A stretch of 21,537 nt of DNA from a virus. Below, piece after piece: positions 1 through 7,327 of the stretch. The notes beneath the pieces are model-generated. The model ran no database searches. It was not told where the DNA came from and worked only from the letters and a program-made list of their open reading frames with translations. A program made the position numbers and the translations under genes. The stretch lies in the IMG/VR virus record IMGVR_UViG_3300042905_005931, positions 1-21,537 of that record. One strand, 5' to 3'. The stretch's first letter is position 1; each line of letters starts with the position of its first letter.

Positions 1-76
1 AGCCCTTACAACAAATGCCAGCAATGCTAGGGCAACGTTACTAGCCAGAGGCGTTACAGTAACACTCAATGACTAG
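1..76 (+). CDS. C-terminal end of a probable virion/tail protein (partial)
   Basis: The reading frame is open from the window edge to a TAG at 74-76 and gives about 24 residues ending in ARATLLARGVTVTLND. This kind of ending (a short 'A..ARA.L.ARGVTVT' segment) is often seen at the end of repeat-rich surface, leucine-rich-repeat or phage tail proteins, so a virion or tail-associated protein is a reasonable guess, but the visible piece is too short to assign a family. The next gene's ribosome binding site directly follows the stop. Confidence 0.5.
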   Translation, partial: ALTTNASNARATLLARGVTVTLND

Positions 77-84
77 GAGAATAT

Positions 85-270
85 ATGAATAATAGTGAAT
101 CAGAAAATAGTTGGAGATTAATTTATACAAATAATATGGTTTTAGATTTATTTGAAAGCGAAGGCATTACGTCTACTATATATAATTTATTTGTTTCAAA
201 AAATAAACAAGACTGTTTAGATCAAATATCTTCTTTAAATCTGTATTATAATAATGAAAATAATAGCTAA
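85..270 (+). CDS. Small hypothetical protein
   Basis: A 61-residue acidic, Asn/Ser-rich protein that I do not recognise. The start is well supported: AGGAGA lies at 75-80, five bases before the ATG. It sits between the end of a putative virion protein and the Ig-like/serine-protease gene, whose ATG at 254 lies inside this gene's last codons, so the two are probably translationally coupled. There is no signal peptide, membrane segment or metal motif. The position suggests a small virion or chaperone-type protein, but nothing in the sequence proves this. Confidence 0.6.
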   Translation: MNNSESENSWRLIYTNNMVLDLFESEGITSTIYNLFVSKNKQDCLDQISSLNLYYNNENNS

Positions 271-1450
271 TACTAACAGTCCTAAAGTTTCAGTAACTAA
301 AGCTTTTGATTTATTGTCTTTAGACGCTATAGGTTCTATCAGAGCTATTGATACCCAAGGTTCTGTTACTTATTCGACAATTCAAGACAGAATTTATGCT
401 TCTTATCCGAGCATAACTTGTGTTCGTGACTATCAAATGAATCTTATTACCATAGGTCAAAAACAAAACTCAAATGAAAATGTTGTTTGGTCATCGAGCA
501 ACACATCCGTAGCAACGATCAACTCTAATGGTTATGTTTCGCACGTATCTGATGGAAACTCCAACATAACTGCTTCTATAGGTGGAAAAACATTATCTAA
601 AAATCTAACATTCTTAGTAATTAATGCTGTAAATACGATATTTAGCGATTACGCCTCTTCTTCTTTAGCAAAATCTATTATTAGCACAATGGATTCAAGA
701 ATATCTGGTAAAGATCCGTCAACAAGCAAAAATATTTTTTCATTACAAAATCATGCTAATGGAATTTATACTCGGAATACACAATGCTGGGCACACGGCT
801 TAGACTTGACTTGTTTTAGTCCGTGGAATTCATTAGGCGGACCACAAAGAGCCGGAACTCTTATAAGTCCTAGGCATATAATTTGCGCCGAACACTATCC
901 TTTAGCTGTCGGCACCACCATTAGATTCGTTCGTTTAGATAATACTGTTGTTACCAAAACCATAACGGCCATAGGGGATATATATAATACAGACATACAA
1001 ATAGCACTATTAGACTCTGATGTTGGACCAGGAATATCTTTTGCTCAAATTTTACCAGAAAATTGGTATAACTATTTACCTTCTTTATACTCTAATCAAA
1101 GTCTTAATATTAATCGTGACTTTGCATTGCCTGCGTTATGTTTAGACCAAGAAGAAAAAGCATTGAGACTCGACCTTGCTAGAATATCTTCTTCCCTCCG
1201 TAGTACCACTTATTATAAATCATTAAAACTTACAGATAGTGCATTTTATGAAGATATTATTGGTGGAGATAGTGGAAATCCAGCATTTTTAATAATTAAT
1301 AATATATTAGTATTAACAAACACGTGGTATAATCCTGGATCAGGGCCTTTTGTTTCGTACTATAAATCGGAAATTAATAGTCTCATGTCTCAACTAGGAG
1401 GAAACTATCAGCTCACAGAGATTGATCTTAGTTCATTTTCAACATATTAA
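254..1450 (+). CDS. Ig-like (Big2) domain plus trypsin-fold serine protease
   Basis: A protein of 398 residues. Residues about 60-122 look like a bacterial Ig-like Big2 domain: the stretch VVWSSSNTSVATINSNGYV is the classic 'v.WsSSn.sVAtvs.nG.v' signature. Residues about 165-375 look like a chymotrypsin/trypsin-fold protease: the His is in ICAEHYP (His214, after SPRHIICAEH), the Asp in NTDIQIALLD (Asp247), and the nucleophile in GGDSGNP (Ser340). All three catalytic residues are present in the right order and spacing. No N-terminal signal peptide is visible, so it is not obviously secreted. It follows probable tail genes and has no Shine-Dalgarno of its own; it overlaps the preceding gene by 17 bases, which suggests coupled translation. 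A virion-associated protease that binds the host surface through the Ig-like domain, or processes virion proteins, is inferred. Confidence 0.8.
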   Translation: MKIIANTNSPKVSVTKAFDLLSLDAIGSIRAIDTQGSVTYSTIQDRIYASYPSITCVRDYQMNLITIGQKQNSNENVVWSSSNTSVATINSNGYVSHVSDGNSNITASIGGKTLSKNLTFLVINAVNTIFSDYASSSLAKSIISTMDSRISGKDPSTSKNIFSLQNHANGIYTRNTQCWAHGLDLTCFSPWNSLGGPQRAGTLISPRHIICAEHYPLAVGTTIRFVRLDNTVVTKTITAIGDIYNTDIQIALLDSDVGPGISFAQILPENWYNYLPSLYSNQSLNINRDFALPALCLDQEEKALRLDLARISSSLRSTTYYKSLKLTDSAFYEDIIGGDSGNPAFLIINNILVLTNTWYNPGSGPFVSYYKSEINSLMSQLGGNYQLTEIDLSSFSTY

Positions 1451-1482
1451 TATTGGTGTAATAATAATTATGGAGAAATATA

Positions 1483-1809
1483 ATGATTAAACCTGGTTAT
1501 AGAACAAGTGAATTTTGGTTTACTTTAGTAAGTTTCATTTTTAGTGGAGCTTATTTATTTGGAGTATTAGATGACTTCAATCAAAAAGAAGATTTAATAC
1601 AAGAAACAAGCAAAGGAGTAGAGGCAGTTATATTAATTATTGGTCAATTAACATTATTATTTAGATACATAAAAGGAAGAACAGATCTTAAAAAGACTTG
1701 GTGGGATACAGCAACTCCAGAAGAGAGAAAAACGGTCGTTAAAAGGAACTCTACTAAGTCTAAAGCTAAAAAGAAAGTTAAAAAACCAATTCAGCCCAAA
1801 GTTGAGTAG
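1483..1809 (+). CDS. Two-TM phage membrane protein, putative holin
   Basis: A 108-residue protein with two hydrophobic segments (about residues 11-29 and 46-63) separated by an acidic loop, followed by RYIKGR and a strongly basic Lys-rich tail (residues 82-103). The start 'GYRTSEFWFTLV' followed by a second helix and a charged C-terminus is the layout of small phage holin-like membrane proteins. The start is supported by GGAGA at 1472-1476. It opens a cluster of small membrane proteins around a papain-like peptidase, which fits a lysis function. The holin role is inferred from topology and context, not from a diagnostic motif. Confidence 0.6.
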   Translation: MIKPGYRTSEFWFTLVSFIFSGAYLFGVLDDFNQKEDLIQETSKGVEAVILIIGQLTLLFRYIKGRTDLKKTWWDTATPEERKTVVKRNSTKSKAKKKVKKPIQPKVE

Positions 1810-1834
1810 ACAGTCTTGGTCGGTGTATTATAAT
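1807..1834 (+). promoter_or_regulatory. Candidate promoter overlapping the GGTGTATTAT motif
   Basis: TAGACA (1807-1812, 5 of 6 to the -35 consensus), a 16-base spacer and TATAAT (1829-1834, exact -10) lie 33 bases before the ATG at 1867. The spacer and -10 contain GGTGTATTAT (1822-1831), a 10-mer that recurs in this window. The call rests on sequence resemblance only. Confidence 0.5.
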
Positions 1835-1866
1835 ATATAGGGCGTTTTTTCAAAAAGGATATTTTT

Positions 1867-2310
1867 ATGGTAGAAACAGCTTCAATAGACTCAATAAAAA
1901 TTAAAATGAACGAATTCATGACTCAGGTTAAAATCTCTTTAGGGGAGGTTAAGTCTGTTGCCATATCTCAAGCTTGGAAAATTCTGCAACTTGCTGTTGC
2001 TCAAACCGTACAAATATTAGAGCAGAATTCAGCTAATTTAGCTGGTCCAGATAAAAAAGCTATGGCTATGGACTATTTATCAAAATTTTATGATAGTGTT
2101 TTTACCATCATTGACGTTCCTATGATTCCAAACTTCATTCAACCAATTATTAGTAAATATGTAAAAGTATTTTTAATGGCACTAGTAAGTTCCAGTATTG
2201 ATGCTATGGTCACCACATTCAGACAAGTTGGAGTCTTTAAAACACAACCATTAGTTTCACAATCTATCAAGTCCAACCCCAAAGTTAAAAGAGTGAGGAA
2301 AAAGAAATGA
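1867..2310 (+). CDS. Hypothetical protein with basic C-terminus
   Basis: A 147-residue protein of unknown function. The middle has the pattern 'GPDKKAMAMDYLSKFYDSVF...IDVPMIPNFIQPIISKYVKVF', largely helical, with a hydrophobic stretch at residues about 100-115 that may contact a membrane. It ends in a cluster of basic residues (KVKRVRKKK), like the holin-like gene before it. AAGGAT at 1855-1860 supports the start. The end overlaps the next gene as ATGA (2307-2310), so it belongs to the same translational unit. A lysis or virion role is suggested only by the neighbours. Confidence 0.6.
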   Translation: MVETASIDSIKIKMNEFMTQVKISLGEVKSVAISQAWKILQLAVAQTVQILEQNSANLAGPDKKAMAMDYLSKFYDSVFTIIDVPMIPNFIQPIISKYVKVFLMALVSSSIDAMVTTFRQVGVFKTQPLVSQSIKSNPKVKRVRKKK

Positions 2311-2690
2311 ATTACACAGAAAGTTTTGAGCAATTTGCTAGCAGAGTAACACCAACAGATCTAGCCCTATATGCTGGGGCAGGAATTATCCTATGGATCC
2401 TATTCAAGGATAAACTAAGTCCAGTACAAAAATTCCTAGGAGACTTGGTTGGTGGATTAAAATCAAAACTTAACAATGGATCATCAGTTGTTCCTGTTGT
2501 TGTTCCAGACGTTGCTCCTGTTGCAGTAACTAAAGAGACAAAAGAGGACAACTTTTTCAAATTAGTAGTTTCTTGGAAACAAACTAGAGATTTAGCAGTT
2601 AAGAGCGGATGTGATGAGGCCGTTAAGGTTGCTGATCAAATGTTTCCATTCTTAAGCCCAACCGTTTGCTCAAAGGAAAAAAGTGTATGA
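2307..2690 (+). CDS. Single-TM hypothetical protein
   Basis: A 127-residue protein with one membrane segment near the N-terminus (residues about 17-33, ALYAGAGIILWILF), a Val/Pro-rich linker (61-75) and a soluble C-terminal part containing WKQTRDLAVKSGCDEAVKVAD. I do not recognise the family. The start is supported by GAGG at 2295-2298 and by the ATGA overlap with the upstream gene. The TM plus V/P linker plus small helical domain would fit a protein anchored to the inner membrane or spanning the periplasm; this is inference. Confidence 0.6.
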   Translation: MNYTESFEQFASRVTPTDLALYAGAGIILWILFKDKLSPVQKFLGDLVGGLKSKLNNGSSVVPVVVPDVAPVAVTKETKEDNFFKLVVSWKQTRDLAVKSGCDEAVKVADQMFPFLSPTVCSKEKSV

Positions 2691-3187
2691 ATCCCAAACT
2701 TAAAACAGGACTTTTAATACTCGCTCTTGCATTATTAGGAATTGGTATACTAAAACCAGACTTTGGCTCCTTTAATAATCCAGTATCTCCTTCGGCCGTT
2801 ATTGAATTGGACGTTAAGGAACCAGAATCAGTAGAACTCAAAGAAAAAGCAGATGCTGTGATTAAGGCGCTATCTGTTGACTCTGATCGTAAAACTGACG
2901 GTTTGAGATTAGCTTATTTATATAATGATATGGCAACTTTAGTAGGTCTTGATGGAGACAGTGAAGTTATTAAGAATACTGAAGAAATTAGACAAGCTAA
3001 TAGACTAGCTGGTTTAATGTTAAGATTAGATATTAAGGGTAAGTATGAAGATCTACCAGAAGCTGCTCAGGCTTTAGTATTAACAGCAATTGGTGACGAT
3101 AATGTTCTATTAAATAAAGACCTTAGAGATAAAGCTGTTGAGGGTTTCAAAGCTTTGTCCTGGGCCTGTTTACAAGGAAGCAAATAA
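2687..3187 (+). CDS. Signal-anchored hypothetical protein
   Basis: A 166-residue protein with an N-terminal signal anchor (Lys-rich start, then LLILALALLGIGIL at residues 9-22) and a helical C-terminal domain facing outward. I chose the ATG at 2687, which overlaps the previous stop as ATGA and has AAAGGAAA upstream (2673-2680). An in-frame TTG at 2666 would add seven residues but is poorly placed. Residues 46-166 are soluble with no recognised motif. It ends with TAATG shared with the papain-like peptidase gene, so the peptidase is translated directly after it; a partner or inhibitor of that enzyme is a possible but unproven role. Confidence 0.6.
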   Translation: MNPKLKTGLLILALALLGIGILKPDFGSFNNPVSPSAVIELDVKEPESVELKEKADAVIKALSVDSDRKTDGLRLAYLYNDMATLVGLDGDSEVIKNTEEIRQANRLAGLMLRLDIKGKYEDLPEAAQALVLTAIGDDNVLLNKDLRDKAVEGFKALSWACLQGSK

Positions 3188-4113
3188 TGCCAAGACTTTC
3201 ACCACAAGAGTTATATGATAATTATCGCAAAGGTTTTAGTGGATGTTTGTGGGAGCAGCACATATTTGATGAATTAATGCAAAATAGCAAATATCCATTA
3301 TTTGGAGCTGCTAGCAAAAAAATTAAGAGTAGTGGTAAGGGCAAATTATCAACCCCATATAAGAGTGTGTTAAAGTTTGACAAAAGTCCTTATAATGAAA
3401 GACAAACTACTGGAGATTGTGTGAGTCATGGAACACGAAATGCTTGTGATGTTAGTCGAGCAGTAGAAATAGATGTTCATGGACAAAAAGAAGCTTGGAT
3501 AGCAAGAGGAGCAACAGAAGCTATTTATGGTGCTCGTGGTCATGGTGGAGAAGGAATGAGTTGCTCTAGGGCTGCTGAGTTTGTTAGTAAGAATGGTGGC
3601 ATACTACTAAGACAAAATTATAAGGGAGTAGCCGACTTTACTAAATATAATGGTAATCTAGGAGCCGGTTGGGGAGGAAGAGGATTACCAGATAAGGTTA
3701 TTGATGCAGCTAATGACCATCAAATTAAAACAACCAGTTTAATAAAAACAGTAGAAGAAGCAAGAGACGCTTTAGCTAATGGTTATGGCTTAGCAGTATG
3801 TTCTAGTTATGGATTTTCTAATAAAAGAGACAAGAAGGGCATTGCAAATACTAGTGGAAGCTGGGCTCATTGCATGGCTTGGATAGCATGTGACGATACT
3901 GGTAGTGAGCCATTATTCTTAGTTCAAAATAGTTGGGGCAAATGGAATGATGGAGGTCATCCAGAATGGGGGCCTATACCAGACGGTAGTTTTTTAATAC
4001 GAGCCGACGTAGCAGCAGGGATGCTTTCACAAAATGGAAGTTATGCGTTTAGTAATTTTGACGGATTCCCTGTACAAAAGCTACCATCTTACGGTTTCGA
4101 AGACTATCTATAA
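3187..4113 (+). CDS. Papain-like (C1 family) cysteine peptidase
   Basis: A protein of 308 residues with the full C1 catalytic set in order: oxyanion Gln73 and nucleophile Cys78 in RQTTGDCVSHG, His228 in GSWAHCMAW, and Asn248 in LFLVQNSWG. The latter is the standard papain-family Asn-Ser-Trp-Gly motif. There is no signal peptide and no long inhibitory propeptide (about 65 residues precede the active-site region). AAGGAAG at 3174-3180 supports the ATG at 3187. It sits in a cluster of small membrane proteins. Papain-fold enzymes in phages can act in virion maturation, lysis or host takeover; which one applies here cannot be read from the sequence. Fold and catalytic class are well supported, the biological target is unknown. 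Confidence 0.85.
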   Translation: MPRLSPQELYDNYRKGFSGCLWEQHIFDELMQNSKYPLFGAASKKIKSSGKGKLSTPYKSVLKFDKSPYNERQTTGDCVSHGTRNACDVSRAVEIDVHGQKEAWIARGATEAIYGARGHGGEGMSCSRAAEFVSKNGGILLRQNYKGVADFTKYNGNLGAGWGGRGLPDKVIDAANDHQIKTTSLIKTVEEARDALANGYGLAVCSSYGFSNKRDKKGIANTSGSWAHCMAWIACDDTGSEPLFLVQNSWGKWNDGGHPEWGPIPDGSFLIRADVAAGMLSQNGSYAFSNFDGFPVQKLPSYGFEDYL

Positions 4114-4143
4114 TATAGTGGTCTAAAAGCTAACCTTAAGTTT

Positions 4144-4153
4144 GGTGTATTAT
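4144..4153 (+). promoter_or_regulatory. GGTGTATTAT motif before the 4177 gene
   Basis: An exact copy of the recurring 10-mer lies in the 63-base gap between two genes, 23 bases before the next ATG. TATATT (4151-4156, 5 of 6 to a -10 box) overlaps it. No convincing -35 box is visible, so if it is a promoter it is likely an extended -10 type or one needing a phage factor. Confidence 0.45.
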
Positions 4154-4176
4154 ATTTATACCTTTAGGGTTATATT

Positions 4177-4371
4177 ATGAAACTTTTAGATAGAATCGCT
4201 TTAAATAATTTATTACGAATAATAAGAGAACTTATTATACGAATGGTTGACTTTTTTGAAAAGCAAAAAAAAACAGTCAAACCAGTACCAAAACCAAATC
4301 CCAATAGACCTCGCCCTTTGAAAAATATTATAGACCTGATACCTGTTCCATGGAGAACAAAAGATGAATAA
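4177..4371 (+). CDS. Small hypothetical protein, Pro/Lys-rich
   Basis: A 64-residue protein with an amphipathic N-terminal helix (residues 1-29, NNLLRIIRELIIRMVDFF) and a basic, proline-rich middle (residues 31-49). It has no recognised domain. A weak AGGG element lies upstream (4165-4168), and the gene overlaps the next by 8 bases. The amphipathic helix may sit on a membrane, in keeping with the neighbours. Confidence 0.5.
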   Translation: MKLLDRIALNNLLRIIRELIIRMVDFFEKQKKTVKPVPKPNPNRPRPLKNIIDLIPVPWRTKDE

Positions 4372-4711
4372 AATACTATTACCAATTTTAGCAGTTGCTA
4401 TGATATTTGGGTCATATGGATATCATGGGTCAACAACTTCTGCAGTAACTCTTGTGGGTGGTATTGTTAAAGCTCAACATACTGAAAGTGTGAAAAAATA
4501 CAAAAGAAAAGACTGTTTAATATGCAAAGGTAAAGGATACTATATTAGTGGTGACGGTATCGAAAAAGTTAATTGTGGATATTGTATTCCTGATAAGGGT
4601 GAGACTCCAAAAAATCAATCACCAAGTACATATCCAAAAGTTATTGTTCATCCTCCGGTAACTGTTCAACAAAATTGCCCAAATGGCGTTTGTCCAATCC
4701 CTAAAAAATAA
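4364..4711 (+). CDS. Exported or anchored protein with DnaJ-type cysteine motif
   Basis: A 115-residue protein. The N-terminus looks like a signal peptide or anchor (residues 1-20, ILLPILAVAMIF). Residues 51-74 contain CLICKGKGYY followed by CGYC, a CxxCxGxG...CxxC pattern resembling half of a DnaJ-type zinc-binding region (Cys51, Cys54, Cys71, Cys74). A second CPNGVC pair (Cys105, Cys110) lies near the C-terminus after a proline-rich linker. It may bind zinc outside the cytoplasm or form disulphides. GGAG at 4352-4355 supports the start. Function is unknown. Confidence 0.6.
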   Translation: MNKILLPILAVAMIFGSYGYHGSTTSAVTLVGGIVKAQHTESVKKYKRKDCLICKGKGYYISGDGIEKVNCGYCIPDKGETPKNQSPSTYPKVIVHPPVTVQQNCPNGVCPIPKK

Positions 4712-4721
4712 AGGTATAAAA

Positions 4722-5120
4722 ATGGACGATAATCTTAGAGAAAAATTAAAGGCTATAGCAGAAAAAGTATTAAAACAAGCAAACGTACCAAATGATGAAA
4801 AATTTGGTAGTGTTATTGCTATACTGATGATGATTAGTATTATACTAACCGTAATTAGAGTATTACAAGAATGTAATAAAAATAAAACGCAAGGTATGAC
4901 ATCAGAAAATAAACAATCACTCTATGCTGAAAATATTAAATCTTATAGTAAAAAACGAGGTTGGTTTACTAGACTAAGAATAAAAAGAATTCTTAAAAGA
5001 GAACTCACCTCAGAAGAATATAATAAATACGGTATCAAATTAACAGAAGCATTGTTAGATATAGGAGAAACCCTCAAGGATGATGAAGTAGCAACTCTAA
5101 TGGAGGCAGCAAATGTTTAG
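4722..5120 (+). CDS. Single-TM hypothetical protein
   Basis: A 132-residue protein. I chose the ATG at 4722, preceded by AAAGG (4710-4714) just after the upstream stop; an in-frame ATG at 4683 would lengthen it by 13 residues but lies inside the previous gene with no ribosome binding site. It has a short helical N-terminus, one membrane segment (residues about 31-48, VIAILMMISIILTVIRVL) and a basic C-terminal domain (GWFTRLRIKRILKREL). It overlaps the next gene by 8 bases. The family is not recognised. Confidence 0.6.
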   Translation: MDDNLREKLKAIAEKVLKQANVPNDEKFGSVIAILMMISIILTVIRVLQECNKNKTQGMTSENKQSLYAENIKSYSKKRGWFTRLRIKRILKRELTSEEYNKYGIKLTEALLDIGETLKDDEVATLMEAANV

Positions 5121-5364
5121 TATATTAATCTGGTGTGTATATGGTATTTTTGTTGGCGGCATAGCAAAAGCTATAGTCCCAGGGGAAGAAAATTTTGGTT
5201 TTGTAAAAACAGTAGCACTAGGAGTATGTGGCTCCTATATGGGTGGCGCACTATTATACTTACTGGGCAAGTATGAATCGGTGTCTCCTGCTGGATTGTT
5301 CATGGGGGTCGCCGGTGCTGTTTTAGCATTGGTGCTTTATAACAAACTACAACAAAAAACCTAA
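5113..5364 (+). CDS. GlsB/YeaQ/YmgE-family membrane protein
   Basis: An 83-residue, three-helix membrane protein matching the GlsB/YeaQ/YmgE (transglycosylase-associated) family in length and pattern: WCVYGIFVGGIAKAIVPG, then a Gly-rich second helix (LGVCGSYMGGALLYLLG) and a third helix (AGLFMGVAGAVLALVLY). Family members are small stress-related inner-membrane proteins of unclear biochemistry. Strong GGAGG at 5102-5106 supports the start. It ends in an A-rich stretch (CAA AAA ACC TAA) directly where the next reading frame's homology begins in the +1 frame. In a phage it might help lysis or modify the host membrane; this is inference. Confidence 0.75.
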   Translation: MFSILIWCVYGIFVGGIAKAIVPGEENFGFVKTVALGVCGSYMGGALLYLLGKYESVSPAGLFMGVAGAVLALVLYNKLQQKT

Positions 5365-7327
5365 AGTAGCTATAGTCTTATATCTTTACCATATTGACTT
5401 ATGGCCAGAGTTTAAAAATCTATTAATAAACCTAGATATAGACTATACTTTATATATCGGTTTGTGTAAGGACAATAATAATTCTTTCATTGTTGACGAT
5501 TTAAAAAATCTTAATGGCAACAGTGTAAATATAAGTTATCATGATAATTATGGGGCTGATATAGCCCCTTTTCTTTCTCAATTATCTTCCATAACAGAAC
5601 CTTTATTTATCAAACTACATTCCAAAAAAACTAGTTTGCCAAATTATGAATATATAAATTGGCGAGCAGTTCTTTTGCATGATTTTATTGGTGGTACAGA
5701 TATAGTAAAGTCAAATATTTCTATATTTAAAGACAAATCTGTTGGTATGGTATGTAATGGGCCTCTAATGTTAGAAGAATTAGAAGGAACTAATGTAGAG
5801 AATATTAAGCAAGTATGTTCGCTATTGAATATCGACTACGGGTCTGTAAAAAACGGAGCTTTTCCAGCAGGGTCTATGTTCATGTCCAGAACAGATCTCT
5901 TCCAAACAATATTTAATAATCGGCTTGTTAAAAAGATAACTACAAAACTAAAAAATGAGCACGGAAAAGTAAACGATTGGACATCGGGCAAGTACTCTCA
6001 TGCCATAGAGAGGATATTTGGGTATGCAATAAATAATAAAAAATTAAAAATACAATATACTCAATATCCTACTATTCAGATCAAAAACGATTTAGCCACA
6101 AACGGATATCTAAAATTAATAAGAATGTATAATAACGAATGCTATATCCTAGAAGACATACATACTTACGGAAAAATATTAGAAAACAATACCCAAATTG
6201 CAATACAATGGTATAATTTACCAACTAAACCACAAATTTATTCCCATATCACAAATGACACAATTATAAATATAACCTCGTCTTTAGATAACCTAAAAGA
6301 TTTTGATGAAAAGTTTTATATATCAGAATATCCAGATGTAATAACGTATGATCAGTATTCAAAAACGTCTGTTAGGCAAAGGATGCTGGATCATTATATG
6401 AGATATGGTAAAAACGAAGGACGATGTAAAAACCACCCACACCTGTCCAATATTTTAATAGACGAGTCAAATGATATAATTAAAAACATTAAAAATAAAA
6501 ATATATTATGTCCATGTAATAGTTTAGAGTGCATATGTTTGCTTACTACTTCAAAAGAAATACAAAAAAAAACATACGACAAATTTATAAGACATTTATG
6601 TAGCATGACCCAGTTAAGTAAACATGCTAAAAAACTGCATTTTAAAATTATTCTCAATAACGATCAGCACATTCCTAAGATTAACAATTTAAAAAAAATC
6701 TTTAAAACCGTGGAGATTGTTAATTTAAACTTATCTCCAGATGATGATATTTATCTTCCTCGTTTACCTTACAATAAAACTATGCCAGTCCACGGCTTAA
6801 AATCTGGCCCCAACTTATGTTTTTTTAAAACTATTCAGCATTGTGCAAATTATAACACAACACTACTATTAGAAACAGACTGTGTATTAGGAGTCGATTG
6901 GATAGAAAAAATTATGAATTACACACGATATACTAATGGATTTTTAATCTCTGGGGCAGTGTATGATGGTGAATCTGACCATAAAAGCAGCTCTGTTATG
7001 GCTACCCATATTAATGGAGGCACAGGAATTTATGCTACCGGGAACAAAATACTACAATCTCTTATAAAAACCCTAGAAGAACTCATGAAAGAAGAAGTAT
7101 CAAAAGATATGATAGGCTTAGCCTATGATTATGCCCTGAAAGCTATGATAGACAATAATAACGACAGAAAAGAGGTATCTCCACAAATTAAAAAAATATG
7201 GAGATTTATTAAACGAAACTATTTACCAAATAAATTAATTATTAATTGCAGCACCATCAATGACAATCAACTAAGCAAAACGTATCTTAAAAAGATACAT
7301 AATTATGCTATATTACATAAAAAATAA
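5363..7327 (+). CDS. RgpF-like / GT-A two-domain glycosyltransferase, start unresolved
   Basis: A large glycosyltransferase. The N-terminal part matches the rhamnan-synthesis F (RgpF) pattern: PKVAIVLYLYHIDLWPEF, then YGADIAPFL, FIKLHSKKT, INWRAVLL, FPAGSMFMSR and SHAIERIFGY. A spacer motif (DFDEKFYISEYPDV...HYMRYGKNEGR) at about 6295-6423 leads to a second GT-A-like domain with LLLETDCVLGVDWIEKI (around 6865-6915). Conserved sequence begins at 5363, but the frame is open only from 5327 and contains no ATG, GTG or TTG before a TTG at 5462, which would cut off the first strand of the fold. Candidates are an ATA start at 5339, slippage on the A-run at 5354-5359, or a base-call error there. Coordinates given mark where homology starts. 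It probably transfers sugars onto a surface polysaccharide or phage component. Confidence 0.75.
   Translation, partial: KVAIVLYLYHIDLWPEFKNLLINLDIDYTLYIGLCKDNNNSFIVDDLKNLNGNSVNISYHDNYGADIAPFLSQLSSITEPLFIKLHSKKTSLPNYEYINWRAVLLHDFIGGTDIVKSNISIFKDKSVGMVCNGPLMLEELEGTNVENIKQVCSLLNIDYGSVKNGAFPAGSMFMSRTDLFQTIFNNRLVKKITTKLKNEHGKVNDWTSGKYSHAIERIFGYAINNKKLKIQYTQYPTIQIKNDLATNGYLKLIRMYNNECYILEDIHTYGKILENNTQIAIQWYNLPTKPQIYSHITNDTIINITSSLDNLKDFDEKFYISEYPDVITYDQYSKTSVRQRMLDHYMRYGKNEGRCKNHPHLSNILIDESNDIIKNIKNKNILCPCNSLECICLLTTSKEIQKKTYDKFIRHLCSMTQLSKHAKKLHFKIILNNDQHIPKINNLKKIFKTVEIVNLNLSPDDDIYLPRLPYNKTMPVHGLKSGPNLCFFKTIQHCANYNTTLLLETDCVLGVDWIEKIMNYTRYTNGFLISGAVYDGESDHKSSSVMATHINGGTGIYATGNKILQSLIKTLEELMKEEVSKDMIGLAYDYALKAMIDNNNDRKEVSPQIKKIWRFIKRNYLPNKLIINCSTINDNQLSKTYLKKIHNYAILHKK

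Noticed and set aside
2139-2841. Minus-strand open frames across 2139-2841
   Set aside because: They lie fully opposite three well-supported + strand genes with ribosome binding sites and overlaps, and their translations have no domain features.
4126-4145. Palindrome around CTTAAG before the 4177 gene
   Set aside because: Only six bases are perfectly symmetric and no T-run follows, so it is within what is expected by chance in AT-rich DNA.
5354-5360. Classic -1 slippery heptamer A-AAA-AAC at the end of the YeaQ-like gene
   Set aside because: The heptamer is out of phase with the YeaQ reading frame (CAA AAA ACC), and the downstream glycosyltransferase lies in the +1, not the -1, frame. Ordinary -1 frameshifting does not explain the join.
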